Assembly (NCBI GenBank): GCA_036940085.1
Contig: JALLBK010000328.1
Span: 1-16,103, forward strand
DNA: 16,103 nucleotides
Origin: Discostella pseudostelligera
Taxonomy: Eukaryota > Bacillariophyta > Thalassiosirophyceae > Thalassiosirales > Thalassiosiraceae
Direction: 5' to 3'
Shown here: piece by piece, positions 8,671 to 16,103 of the stretch
Layout of the letters: each line of letters starts with the position of its first letter
Position numbering within the stretch: the stretch's first letter is position 1
The notes under the pieces: model-generated
Told to the model about the DNA's origin: nothing
Seen by the model: only the letters and a program-made list of their open reading frames with translations
Database searches by the model: none
Program-made: the position numbers and the translations under genes

Positions 8671-9570
8671 TCATTGTTTGTTGTCGTCCGACGTCGTCGT
8701 TGTTGGATTCGTTGTAACAGTAGTTCGCTCATTCCGTACCTTCTCCACTCTAGATCGCAAAGCCTCATCCTGTTCTCGTATTGTTCGTTCATATTGATCA
8801 TATATCAATGATTGGCGCAAATAGTTGGACAATATAACAGCGCCGCCACTGCCACCTCCTCCTCCAAAGCTTCCATCCATCCTACTTTCAACCGCTGTCG
8901 ACGACATTGAAGAATTTCTACTTCCACCAGCGCCGCTTTCTGCGATGGAGCGGCATCCAATGCCACGTTTTTCCCACTCCTCCTCGGCCACGGCTGCTAC
9001 GGATTGTGATCGTGGTGCTAACGATGTGAATGTTGTGAGCGACAGAGTCGAGTTGTTGCCGTTACCATGCAATTGTTCGGCTTGTTGTGCAGCAGCAAGA
9101 TATTCTGCGCCCATGATTGATGATGTTGGAGATGATGGCAGCAATGATGGAACTGAAATATCAGTAGCAGCAGCAGCAGGCGCTGATCCCATTCTATTGC
9201 TTGTCGTCGTCGTTGTCGTCCTCGTGTGCTGCCGATCTACCCCCGAAACCATCGCTCCCAAATAATAATTCGAATTCCCACCTATTCCACCTGTTGCTGT
9301 TACTGTTGCTCTTGGCATCATACTTCCCGCCAACTCAGCCTTGACTGCATCCAATTCCCGCAGTCCACTTCGAAATTCATTCTGCAATTGTTTCAATTGA
9401 TGATCGGACGCGTATCGATCCGCTCGTAGACGTGCCCCCTGGATCAGCCCGACGATGCGGCCCACTTGCTGACCCAAGGCGCGACATGCCGGGGGTAAAT
9501 CCTTGCGACCGATGAGGAGCAGACCCACGCTGGAGAGGAGGGCCATTTCGCCCCATGAGATGTCGAACAT
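8671..9570 (-). CDS. TatB-like twin-arginine translocase subunit, probably mitochondrial
   Basis: The chosen start at 9570 gives 299 residues beginning MFDISWGEMALL. This matches the bacterial TatB opening (MFDI, with Glu at position 8 of a short membrane helix, about 5-20). A hinge GRKDLP (21-26), an amphipathic helix (about 26-45) and a charged coiled-coil-like helix (about 45-85) follow. The remainder, about 200 residues, is Ser/Thr/Gly/Ala-rich and low in order, with a helical segment near the end (YDQYERTIREQDEAL). TatB recruits twin-arginine substrates to TatC. Plants have a nuclear-encoded mitochondrial TatB-like protein of the same plan, also starting directly with the membrane helix. 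An upstream in-frame Met (9693) would add 41 residues that do not look like a clear presequence and would bury the N terminus. Plastid Hcf106 is the alternative identity, but no plastid targeting peptide is seen. The usual hinge Gly-Pro is Gly-Arg here. Confidence 0.75.
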   Translation of the reverse strand: MFDISWGEMALLSSVGLLLIGRKDLPPACRALGQQVGRIVGLIQGARLRADRYASDHQLKQLQNEFRSGLRELDAVKAELAGSMMPRATVTATGGIGGNSNYYLGAMVSGVDRQHTRTTTTTTSNRMGSAPAAAATDISVPSLLPSSPTSSIMGAEYLAAAQQAEQLHGNGNNSTLSLTTFTSLAPRSQSVAAVAEEEWEKRGIGCRSIAESGAGGSRNSSMSSTAVESRMDGSFGGGGGSGGAVILSNYLRQSLIYDQYERTIREQDEALRSRVEKVRNERTTVTTNPTTTTSDDNKQ

Positions 9571-9925
9571 AGTTATTAAGTATTTGATTTGATTGGTAGG
9601 AGTAATAGATCGGTGGTGATGATCGACGAACCAGCCGCAGAAAAATATATACAAACGGTCAAAATTGAAAGTAGAGGCGATGGGATCTCTCAAGGTATAA
9701 TATCATGGGTGTAACTCGGTGGGATTGTCTTCGTTGAGTCGGTGTCGGCGGCCATGGTGGGGGCAGAATTCTACGAATTTTGTGTTGTGACGAGTACCAT
9801 AGCCTCACAATATTTTATTTTTTCGTGACAGGAACACAGCCGTCCGGTCCATCCCCCCAACTACTACCTGCCAACTAAGTACTAATTGCATCCTCCAATA
9901 AATAATACTCCTATCAATCTTCACG
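9571..9925. promoter_or_regulatory. Shared upstream region of the TatB-like and Crinkler genes
   Basis: The two genes diverge from this 355-base stretch. No gene or clear promoter motif was identified, apart from general AT-rich sequence near both starts. Confidence 0.5.
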
Positions 9926-10275
9926 ATGATGACTTCCACCAAATTTTGGTTCCTACTCTTGGACTCTGCGACTGGTCAACCGTACAAGGGCACCACGGCT
10001 GATTTCGTCTCGCTTCCTCCTGGCGCTGACGTCGCTGAGTTTCGAAAGTGCGTCCTTCGCGAGAACCCCAACAAGCTCGCTAGCGTTGACGCTTCCGACC
10101 TCCTTGTCTACAGGAACAAGGCGGCCTTTGGTAAGAGAAATTCAAGTGCCGATTTCGTTGATGATGTCAGGAACACTGAAGGACAGCCATTGGATCCCAC
10201 TCAATCTCTTGACGAGCTGGGCGGCAAGGAGGACATGCTTGTGGTAGTTATCCCATCATTATTGTCACCGAGAAG
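9926..10275 (+). CDS. Crinkler (CRN) N-terminal ubiquitin-like domain, 3' end at a contig break
   Basis: About 116 residues are open from the ATG to the N at 10276. The pattern is that of Crinkler N-terminal headers: a beta-rich start (KFWFLLLD), then FRKCVLRENPNKLASVDASD with LLVY, then QPLDPTQSLDELGG and the closing VVVIP. CRN proteins were defined as secreted effectors in oomycetes. They are now known from many free-living eukaryotes, where they may act in conflict or as mobile genes. No hydrophobic signal peptide is evident. The frame differs from that of the C-terminal part, but the two would be continuous if the 92-base repeat offset around the N were removed. Whether both halves belong to one gene is uncertain. 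Confidence 0.75.
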
Positions 10276-10367
10276 NCGCTGAAGGCCTCCAGAAATCTGG
10301 ATGGCCTTGGGGAAACAGAAGAAGATGCACTGATCGTTGTCGTCCCATCATTATTGTCACCGAGAAG
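10251..10367. repeat. 25-bp direct repeat flanking the second N
   Basis: Bases 10251-10275 and 10343-10367 are identical (starting TCCCATCATTATTG), 92 bases apart. The left copy ends exactly at the N (10276). The preceding bases of each copy encode similar but diverged CRN residues (LDELGGKEDMLVVV versus LDGLGETEEDALIVVV), so the two sides are not alleles of high identity. Confidence 0.9.
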
Positions 10368-11088
10368 CTCCAATCGGACCACCACAGATTTGCGCCTCGG
10401 TAAGGAGCCGGGTCACAAAAGAAAACAGCGATGGGATGAACTCAATAATATCTTAGGAAGAATCGAAAAAAAATCGGCAAAGGCAAATGGTTCGACTTCT
10501 TATTCGAGTGCTACCTGGGGTCAAGTCCAAACTGTGTTCTCCCCACAAAAATATGTCCAACCGCAACGAGCCGTGGATGATGCCCAGCTGGATTTCCTTG
10601 CTCAATACCTTTCATACACCACCAAATGTTTTGGGTCTATCACCACCGGGAAGGAGGCTAAGCGTCTTCATTTCATCGCTCCTGTTTTGGTTTGTGTTTG
10701 CTTTCTTCTTGGGGGTGATGTCGAGATTGTTGCCGAAGAGGATTTGGTTGGAAAGTATGTTAAAGCTCATGGTCATTTTGAATTCATGTTGAAACGAGGA
10801 ACAAAAGCCATATGCATTGTTGAGGCTAAAAAGGACGATGTTGAACAAGGCATGGCACAGGACTTGATTGGTTGTGAGGTTGCTGCGGAAGTGGGGGAGT
10901 TGGATGTCGTTTATGGAATCGTGACAAATTATGTTCAATGGAATTTCTTCTGCAGTCGCAGTGATAAAGTGGAGATGGAAGAGTGCTCTTTGCGCCTTTC
11001 GCCTAATGGTCCAGAACGTGAGTCGCTCAAGGAAATAGCTGGAAAAATATATGCAATGCTCGCGGATGAGGAAGCTCAAACTGAATAA
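10277..11088 (+). CDS. Crinkler C-terminal part with PD-(D/E)XK nuclease-like domain
   Basis: The frame is open from just after the N to a TAA at 11086-11088, about 269 residues; there is no ATG near its 5' end, so this is a 5'-truncated piece. It begins with a second copy of the CRN header end (DALIVVVPSLLSPRS), then a Lys/Arg-rich linker. A globular domain follows with the restriction-endonuclease-like signature: GHFEF (E at 10780-10782), a beta strand ending CIVEAKK (E at 10822, K at 10828) and a following helix with Q (GMAQ). Such nuclease-like domains are a known C-terminal type of CRN proteins. The first acidic residue is Glu where Asp is usual, so activity is possible but unproved. The hydrophobic stretch LHFIAPVLVCVCFLLGG is more likely a buried helix than a membrane segment. 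Confidence 0.72.
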
Positions 11089-12817
11089 TTACAAAGTATC
11101 ATTTTTTCCATTTTCATTAATGTAATAAAAGTAAATTTGTTCGAAATTGGAGTTACCATTGGGTTAGTTGTCATACTGGATAGCCTTTTAGTCTGCCAAT
11201 CAACAAAAATCTAACATCAAAATCGCTAGTCTTTCATTCTGGAAAAGGGATCTTCACCGCATATTGCTCCATACTATGAGGTGATTTTTTGGTGAACGAG
11301 TGTCTCACTTACTTCTGCCACCATAATTGCCACCGTCACCCCGGCTGTCATTACACCTACTAATTTCGACACCCATTGATGATGTCGTCTGGCTTTGTCC
11401 AAAACACATATATCCGGATGATGATGATGCCCGCCGCATAACCACTGAATGTACCTTTCTACCTCTCAACCATATCAACATCCAGCCTGCATACCCAGAT
11501 ATTGTAAGCTATATACCTCCATTGCTCCCTATCTCCACCACTGCGGAGTTGGTGTCATTGATTTTTGTCTTCGACGCCACAAAGTCTGGTTGGCGCTTCT
11601 GTCTCCAGCTGATTGTTGTAGCGCATCTCATGTTATTCTATTACACCTCAGCCACTGCCATCACCACCACTCCCTGTCATGGTTCTGCTCATACTGATTT
11701 CTCCACCTATCTTTGCCAATGGTGCCATCGTAATCGTCCAGACGCCAATCAATATCCAGCTGAGATGTTGGCCCGATTCCATGCCACGTAATATTACTGA
11801 CCTGAAGAGCACCGAGAGCGACCAATACTCGATCTGCACCAAAATGAACGAATCCAACACCCCCTGTTCCCTCTACCAGAATATTAACACCCATTCAATA
11901 CAGATTAACGGCAATTGCTGTATAACTTTTGTCATATTCACATGAATCTTGTACATTTTGTTGCTGTTTTTGCGGTCAACTCTGGCGACTCTCCCGTTAC
12001 ACGGCTCAATTCCACTCTACCACTACTATACATCACCTTCATTCCACTGGATTCCGTCACGAATACCTCGTTCGCTCTCCCATTCAACCCCAATTTCTCA
12101 TCGATGACAGTTGGCACACCCTTGCAGCATCAGCGCGTCACCGGTTGAGGACCACCAACAATGAAATCAGCCAAAGAACGCTATCTGCACCGGTGTAATT
12201 GTTGATTATAGGCAAATGACATCCCCGGGGTGTTGTTTCGGCCGCAGATTCCCACGTGCTCCGCAATTCTACCTCCATTATGTCGTCGATTGTCCATTGG
12301 CAATTCACTGTCAATGGCAGCTAGCACTAGCAGCGTAGGAGGAGCGCCGACGGAAAACCAGCCGGAGAAATTATAATTCAATGGTAGTCATGTGAATAAG
12401 AGGCGATTGGCTGTCTGTGGGTGTGATTTCATGGGCAGTATGTTGTTAGAAGGGCGGGCTCCGGCCGTAGTAGGGCGGCGGCCATGGTAGGTACAATATC
12501 GATGGCTTGTGTGTGTGAGTGTGTCTGTGTGAGTGTTGTGCTGTGCTCTAATTATTGCTGTGGTGTGGGGCGACCATGACCATGACGTGTGGCGGCAACA
12601 GTAGATACTAGATGTGAGATAAGAGTATCCGCTCTAATGTATCTTTAGATTACGCCACGATAATCAACCTCCTTGAAACCAACGAACCCAGAGAAGGCTC
12701 ATCGCCGCGTCACCATCAGAAGCAAGCGCACCAAGCCAACGTTCACCCCTAAGTTCAAGTACCTCTAGCCACAACGACACCACATCCGCCGCCGCTCAAA
12801 TAAATGAATAGTCATCA
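11089..12817. other. 1.7-kb region without a resolved gene
   Basis: The first 270 bases are probable Crinkler 3'UTR and spacer, with an AATAAA-like ATAAAA near 11125. From about 11280 to 12390 both strands hold medium-length open frames with no recognisable domain; the minus-strand ones look more protein-like and are listed separately. Between 12500 and 12560 there is a TG-rich simple repeat. The final 220 bases are the upstream region of the bHLH gene. Confidence 0.6.
11360..12381 (-). CDS. Possible multi-exon gene or pseudogene, unknown product
   Basis: Coding-like minus-strand pieces lie in order. At 12381-12181 the frame includes SELPMDNRRHNGGRIAEHVG. The same frame, after two in-frame stops (12183-12181 and 12132-12130), continues at 12129-11941 with VPTVIDEKLGLNGRANEVF. 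Next is a hydrophobic piece about 11860-11648 (HLSWILIGVWTITMAPLAKI), then NDTNSAVVEIGSNGG near 11560-11515. Last is either a membrane-like GIIIIRIYVFW piece ending at 11360 or an alternative frame ending near 11275. Donor and acceptor candidates exist (for example GTACAA to GAACAG, 91 nt, and GTATAT near 11516), but no single model removes all stops convincingly. It may be an intron-rich gene like the one at the right edge, or a decayed copy. The product is not recognised. A 154-residue plus-strand frame at 11327-11791 competes. Confidence 0.28.
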
Positions 12818-15054
12818 ATGTCGTCATCTGACGAACAACGGCAGCATCAGCATCACCCCGGCAATGGCATTGGCAGGGAGGGGAGCTTCTCCCCACTTAT
12901 GCGATCTATCCAGCAGCAGCCGTCACAGCAGCATGAAGATTATGACTGGATGGGAGTTTTGGACACTCTCGATGATCATTTCGATCTCGTCGACCATGAT
13001 CGCGTAGTGTATGTACCAGCAATATCATCATCATGACAATGGCGACAATGCTGCCGCTGGAGCTGGAGCTGGAGCTGAATATGCAGCTGCTCTACCGACT
13101 GCCGCAAGTGTTGATAGTGCAAATGTTGTGGTTGTGGGGGCAGGAGTGCAACATCAAAATATTCAGAATCATGGGCATGACCAGGAATGTTGGCAGTCGA
13201 CGTCGTCTACTGGAGTTGGAAGCGGTGGTGGCAACAATGATAACAGCGCGGCGGCTCTCATGCTCGCCGCCGCCGCTGCTGCTCGTGAATGTTCTGCTGG
13301 AGTTGGATCGATTTCAATGTCAGTACAAGAGGCAGTGGCAGCAGCGGCAGATGCAGAAGTGGATCCCCGAAAGCAATCACGAGTCGAACGCAAGCGCACA
13401 CGAGAGAAAAAGCGTCGCTTTGATACCAACTCTCAGTTCACGGCATTGGCAGAGCTAGTGAAGGAGATTGAAGCTACCGATCTGGCGGAGGAGGCGCTTT
13501 TTGATTTCAATAAGCGGTATGACAATCATGGCCAGGAGGAAGAGGAGGAACAACAACAACATCAGAATCAGGTTGATGAACGGGTTGGGCCCAATAATTC
13601 CAATGATGGACATGATGCATCTGTGACAGTATCTTCTGTCGCCTCCGGAGAGAAGCACTCCAAAAAATTCCGTCTTCTTTGCTTCCCATGCCAAATGGTG
13701 CAAAGTCATCCACGTTATTGTCATCGACATCATCGGCAACATCCAACCGTATTGATCTCATTGCACGGACCATTGTCCAACTCAATCACTTCCGAATGCT
13801 GCGTCGACGACGGAACAATGAGCTACGAGAATGTCAACGCAAGAATTGTGAATTGCGGAAGGAATGCGAGGGATTGCATAGGCTCGTGGCGCAGTACAAG
13901 GCCATGGGGAAAATGGAGGGTGGTGGATACAATAGGCCGCAGTTGCAGGAAAAGGTGAGAAGTGAAATGTTATTTTTATCATCGATTTTGATTTGAGGGG
14001 TTGGTTGTCGTTGTTGCTGATGCTGCTGCTGTCTACTGGTTGACTTGCTCCCGTAATAGAAACTCACTTTCATTTTGTACCTTCGTTGTGAATCATCCTT
14101 CAAATGAACGCGCTTCTCTAGGTCATGATGATGGTGCCAATGATGGTACCCCAAGATGCCGTAACGCAAATTGCCACTGGTTATCCGGCGGCACATCAAT
14201 ACCAAGCCGCCGCCTCTGCTTGCACCACACCCTTTATGCCCACGACAATGACGATGACAAATAACTCGAGTTCACAACATCATCATTATCCACATTTTAC
14301 CAACACGGCTACTCCTCATCCATGGATGGGTGGCGGAGTCAACATGTCATCATCAGCGTCCTATCATCCTCATCACATGTCTACCACCAGCGGAGGCGGT
14401 CCTGGAGTGCAGCTTGGGCATCAGCACTACCAGCAGAGCTTTATTCATAATATGCCTTCAACCTCCATGCCACCATCGTCGCAACCGCATCAATACAATT
14501 ATCCGGCAGTCGGTCCATCTATTTTGCAACCCTCAGGAGAACCCCATACATCAACTACTGCATCGGAGGCGACTGCTACCGCCTTGACCCATGTCACCCC
14601 ATCCGTCACGTCATTTGGAATGCATCCACAACAACACGAACAACAACAACAACAACAACATGCTTCGCACGGCGCCCCTTCCATTGCTACCAACACTGCA
14701 GCTACTGCTACAGCAACTACTACTATACCTCACAACAGCTATCCTACAACACCTTTACATTCGGCAGCACACTATCCATCGCAAGGTCACGATGCAATAT
14801 CAACGGTGATGATGAACCACCCCTACCAGCATGCTCACGCCAATGCTACTGCAGTTGCGGGAGCACCAAATAATACATCTTACTCATCATTTGCGGCCAA
14901 TGATACTTCCACCTCTCCTCTGCAGCAGCAGCAGCATCAACAACAACAACAATCGTTGGTGCAACATCATCATGATGAGTCGGACAAGCCGTTGGTTCAG
15001 GATACAACGACTACGCAACAGGGTGGAGGTGGGAATTTGGCTCATTGTGCATGA
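12818..15054 (+). CDS. bHLH (probably bHLH-zipper) transcription factor, four exons
   Basis: Proposed exons are 12818-13008, 13109-13628, 13706-13954 and 14122-15054. Introns 13009-13108 (GTATGT), 13629-13705 (GTATCT) and 13955-14121 (GTGAGA...CTCTAG) keep frame, giving 630 residues. The basic region, about 151-168, reads RVERKRTREKKRRF, with the E and RR pair that contact E-box DNA in this family. Helix 1 is TNSQFTALAELVKEIE. The second helix, about 251-275, is NRIDLIARTIVQLNHF, running into LRRRRNNELRE and a heptad-like Leu/Cys/Lys stretch (a possible zipper) to about 310. The loop is about 65 residues and contains Glu, Gln and Asn runs. The N and C termini are rich in Ala, Gln, His, Asn, Thr and Ser, as in activation domains. 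It is probably nuclear. Target genes cannot be told. The first and second introns have alternative donor or acceptor choices. Confidence 0.78.
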
Positions 15055-15249
15055 AAGAGTGAAGCTGGTAAATTTAGTTTGATATGATTATGGCTAATAA
15101 TGATTTTGATACAGCTGCCGATGACGATTAATCAAACAAATAACGTAATATGAAGGATGCATTGAAGATGAAGTTGAAGACAATGCAAAGAAGAGAACCT
15201 GACCAGCAGCATGATTGATGACATCTATGGATATTAGTCGGACATACAA

Positions 15250-16103
15250 TTACGCACGCCCAAGCGGAACTTGGAGGATACTTTGCTCCTTCAATACTTG
15301 CATGAATTCCTCTTTTACAGCATCCCGGCTTGCGGCGCAAAGGGTTGCTCCAAGCGAACCAGTAGATGCATTAAAGGAAGTCAGCATTTTTTTATTTTGC
15401 TCGGTTGTGTACCACGCGCTGATGTGCCGAGTGCCGAAGGATTGTGAGATCAGCGGTGACATTGTAGAAACATAAATACATTTATCACTTACCTCAAAAT
15501 GAAACAAATGATGATGACCATAATGACGAATGACGTTTGAGTGAGGACGGTGATGGAATGCATCTCTGCAGTGGGCTGCACTAGTGGTGCATCCTTCTCT
15601 AGCCATTTATCGATCAAAAACAGCAACCCCTGCTCAATCTTCGTCATTGACATGAGCATTCTGCTGTTACTATATTTGTCTGCATGCTCGGTTCCCAAAG
15701 AATGATATGTCTCTGACTCAAACATTCTGCTGTCACATGTTTTGATCTTGTGCACTTTGCACTTGATACAGCTGAAGCTGCTCATGAATGAGTACAAGCT
15801 GGCAGCGATTGAGGACGTGAGCTAATCTCATACAATTTGAGGCGGCAATGAATGGAACTGCTTACCTTTTTGTCGCCCATAAAGTGAGAACCGAAAAAAC
15901 ATCATCATCTTCCACCTCCTGTCTTTCGCCAGGAGATCCCAAAGTGCACGCTTATTCTCATTTGCGTTGCTGTTGATAGTTGTGGCTGTTGCCGGGGAAT
16001 CTATACCTGTGGTGGTGGTGGTGCCGACAAAGAGATGAGGTGGCAATATCTCATTCGGTGACAGATCACCATTTGCAGTCCTAAAGCTGCTGCTTGTGGC
16101 AAT
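15250..16103 (-). CDS. 3' part of a multi-exon gene with one membrane segment, unknown product
   Basis: The gene enters from the right edge. Well-supported pieces are exon 15418-15250 (ends PLGRA and stop) and an upstream exon ending at 15493, joined by an intron 15492-15419 (GTAAGT...CATCAG, 74 nt, phase 2). That exon encodes a Cys-rich CIKCKVHKIKTC, a Leu-rich amphipathic run and then a membrane segment, TSFVIMVIIICFIL. Its acceptor is about TGCCAG at 15803, with a donor GTAAGC at about 15865. The join is in phase with VFSVLTLWATK upstream. A further short intron with donor GTATAG near 16006 is likely, its acceptor uncertain. Downstream of the membrane segment is a Cys/Ser/Lys tail of about 55 residues. 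I do not recognise the family. It is convergent with the bHLH gene, 195 bases between stops. Confidence 0.55.

Noticed and set aside
8825..9265. 146-residue plus-strand frame
   Set aside because: It is antisense to the low-complexity C terminus of the TatB-like gene, which has the recognisable domain.
9571..9693. Upstream Met extension of the TatB-like protein as an organelle presequence
   Set aside because: The 41 residues contain Asp, Trp and a His run and lack a clear amphipathic Arg/Ser helix, whereas the start at 9570 exactly matches the TatB N terminus.
11327..11791. 154-residue plus-strand frame as a gene
   Set aside because: No domain, unusual His/Thr/Cys-rich composition, and antisense to more protein-like minus-strand pieces; not decisive, so the region is left unresolved.
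9746..12496. Shared CGGCGGCCATGGT near 9748 and 12479 as a regulatory element
   Set aside because: Only two 13-base copies of a GC-rich word, with unlike flanks and no consistent position relative to genes.
14630..14960. CAA/CAG repeats as CRISPR-like or structural repeats
   Set aside because: They are in frame and encode Gln runs in the bHLH C-terminal region; there are no spacers.
1..16103. tRNA, rRNA or CRISPR loci
   Set aside because: No cloverleaf, conserved rRNA segment or regular repeat-spacer array was seen on either strand by eye; a covariance-model search would be the decisive test.

Overview
The window looks like nuclear DNA of a eukaryotic microalga, most likely a diatom or another stramenopile. 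This is inferred from several traits: short GT-AG introns (about 70-170 nt), many poly-Asn/Gln/Ser/Ala tracts and trinucleotide runs, genes on both strands with short intergenic gaps, a Crinkler-type protein and a divergent bHLH factor. The species cannot be named from sequence alone. Two single N bases (8266 and 10276) mark contig joins, and both are flanked by duplicated sequence. The gene models there need care.

Layout, left to right. 1-564: a possible truncated gene end, a GGCATCGGCAAT tandem repeat and a 55-bp GA microsatellite just upstream of the first clear gene. 565-4662 (+): a large CHK2/Rad53-type checkpoint kinase with an N-terminal TQ/SQ cluster, an FHA domain holding an in-frame intron, a complete kinase domain and a long disordered tail. 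4815-6787 (-): a two-exon major facilitator superfamily transporter, convergent with the kinase. 6788-7662: an intergenic region with a 273-bp element bounded by perfect 20-bp inverted repeats, followed by three spaced copies of AGATACTTA. 7663-8250 (+): a small two-exon protein of unknown function, followed by a 72-bp duplicated contig overlap. 8671-9570 (-): a TatB-like protein that begins with the MFDI...E signature and resembles the plant mitochondrial TatB-like subunit.

9926-11088 (+): a Crinkler N-terminal domain and a PD-(D/E)XK nuclease-like C-terminal part, broken by the second N. 11089-12817: about 1.7 kb with no resolved gene, but with coding-like minus-strand fragments in shifting frames (roughly 11360-12381). 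12818-15054 (+): a four-exon bHLH (probably bHLH-zipper) transcription factor with a very long loop. 15250-16103 (-): the 3' part of a multi-exon gene of unknown function with one membrane segment, cut by the window edge.

The genes do not form one pathway. They cover DNA-damage signalling, membrane transport, mitochondrial protein translocation, an effector/nuclease-like protein and transcription control. The most notable points are the TatB-like gene, the clear SQ/TQ-FHA-kinase architecture with PIP-like tail motifs, the Crinkler with its suspicious junction, the MITE-like element and the unresolved 11.3-12.4 kb region.
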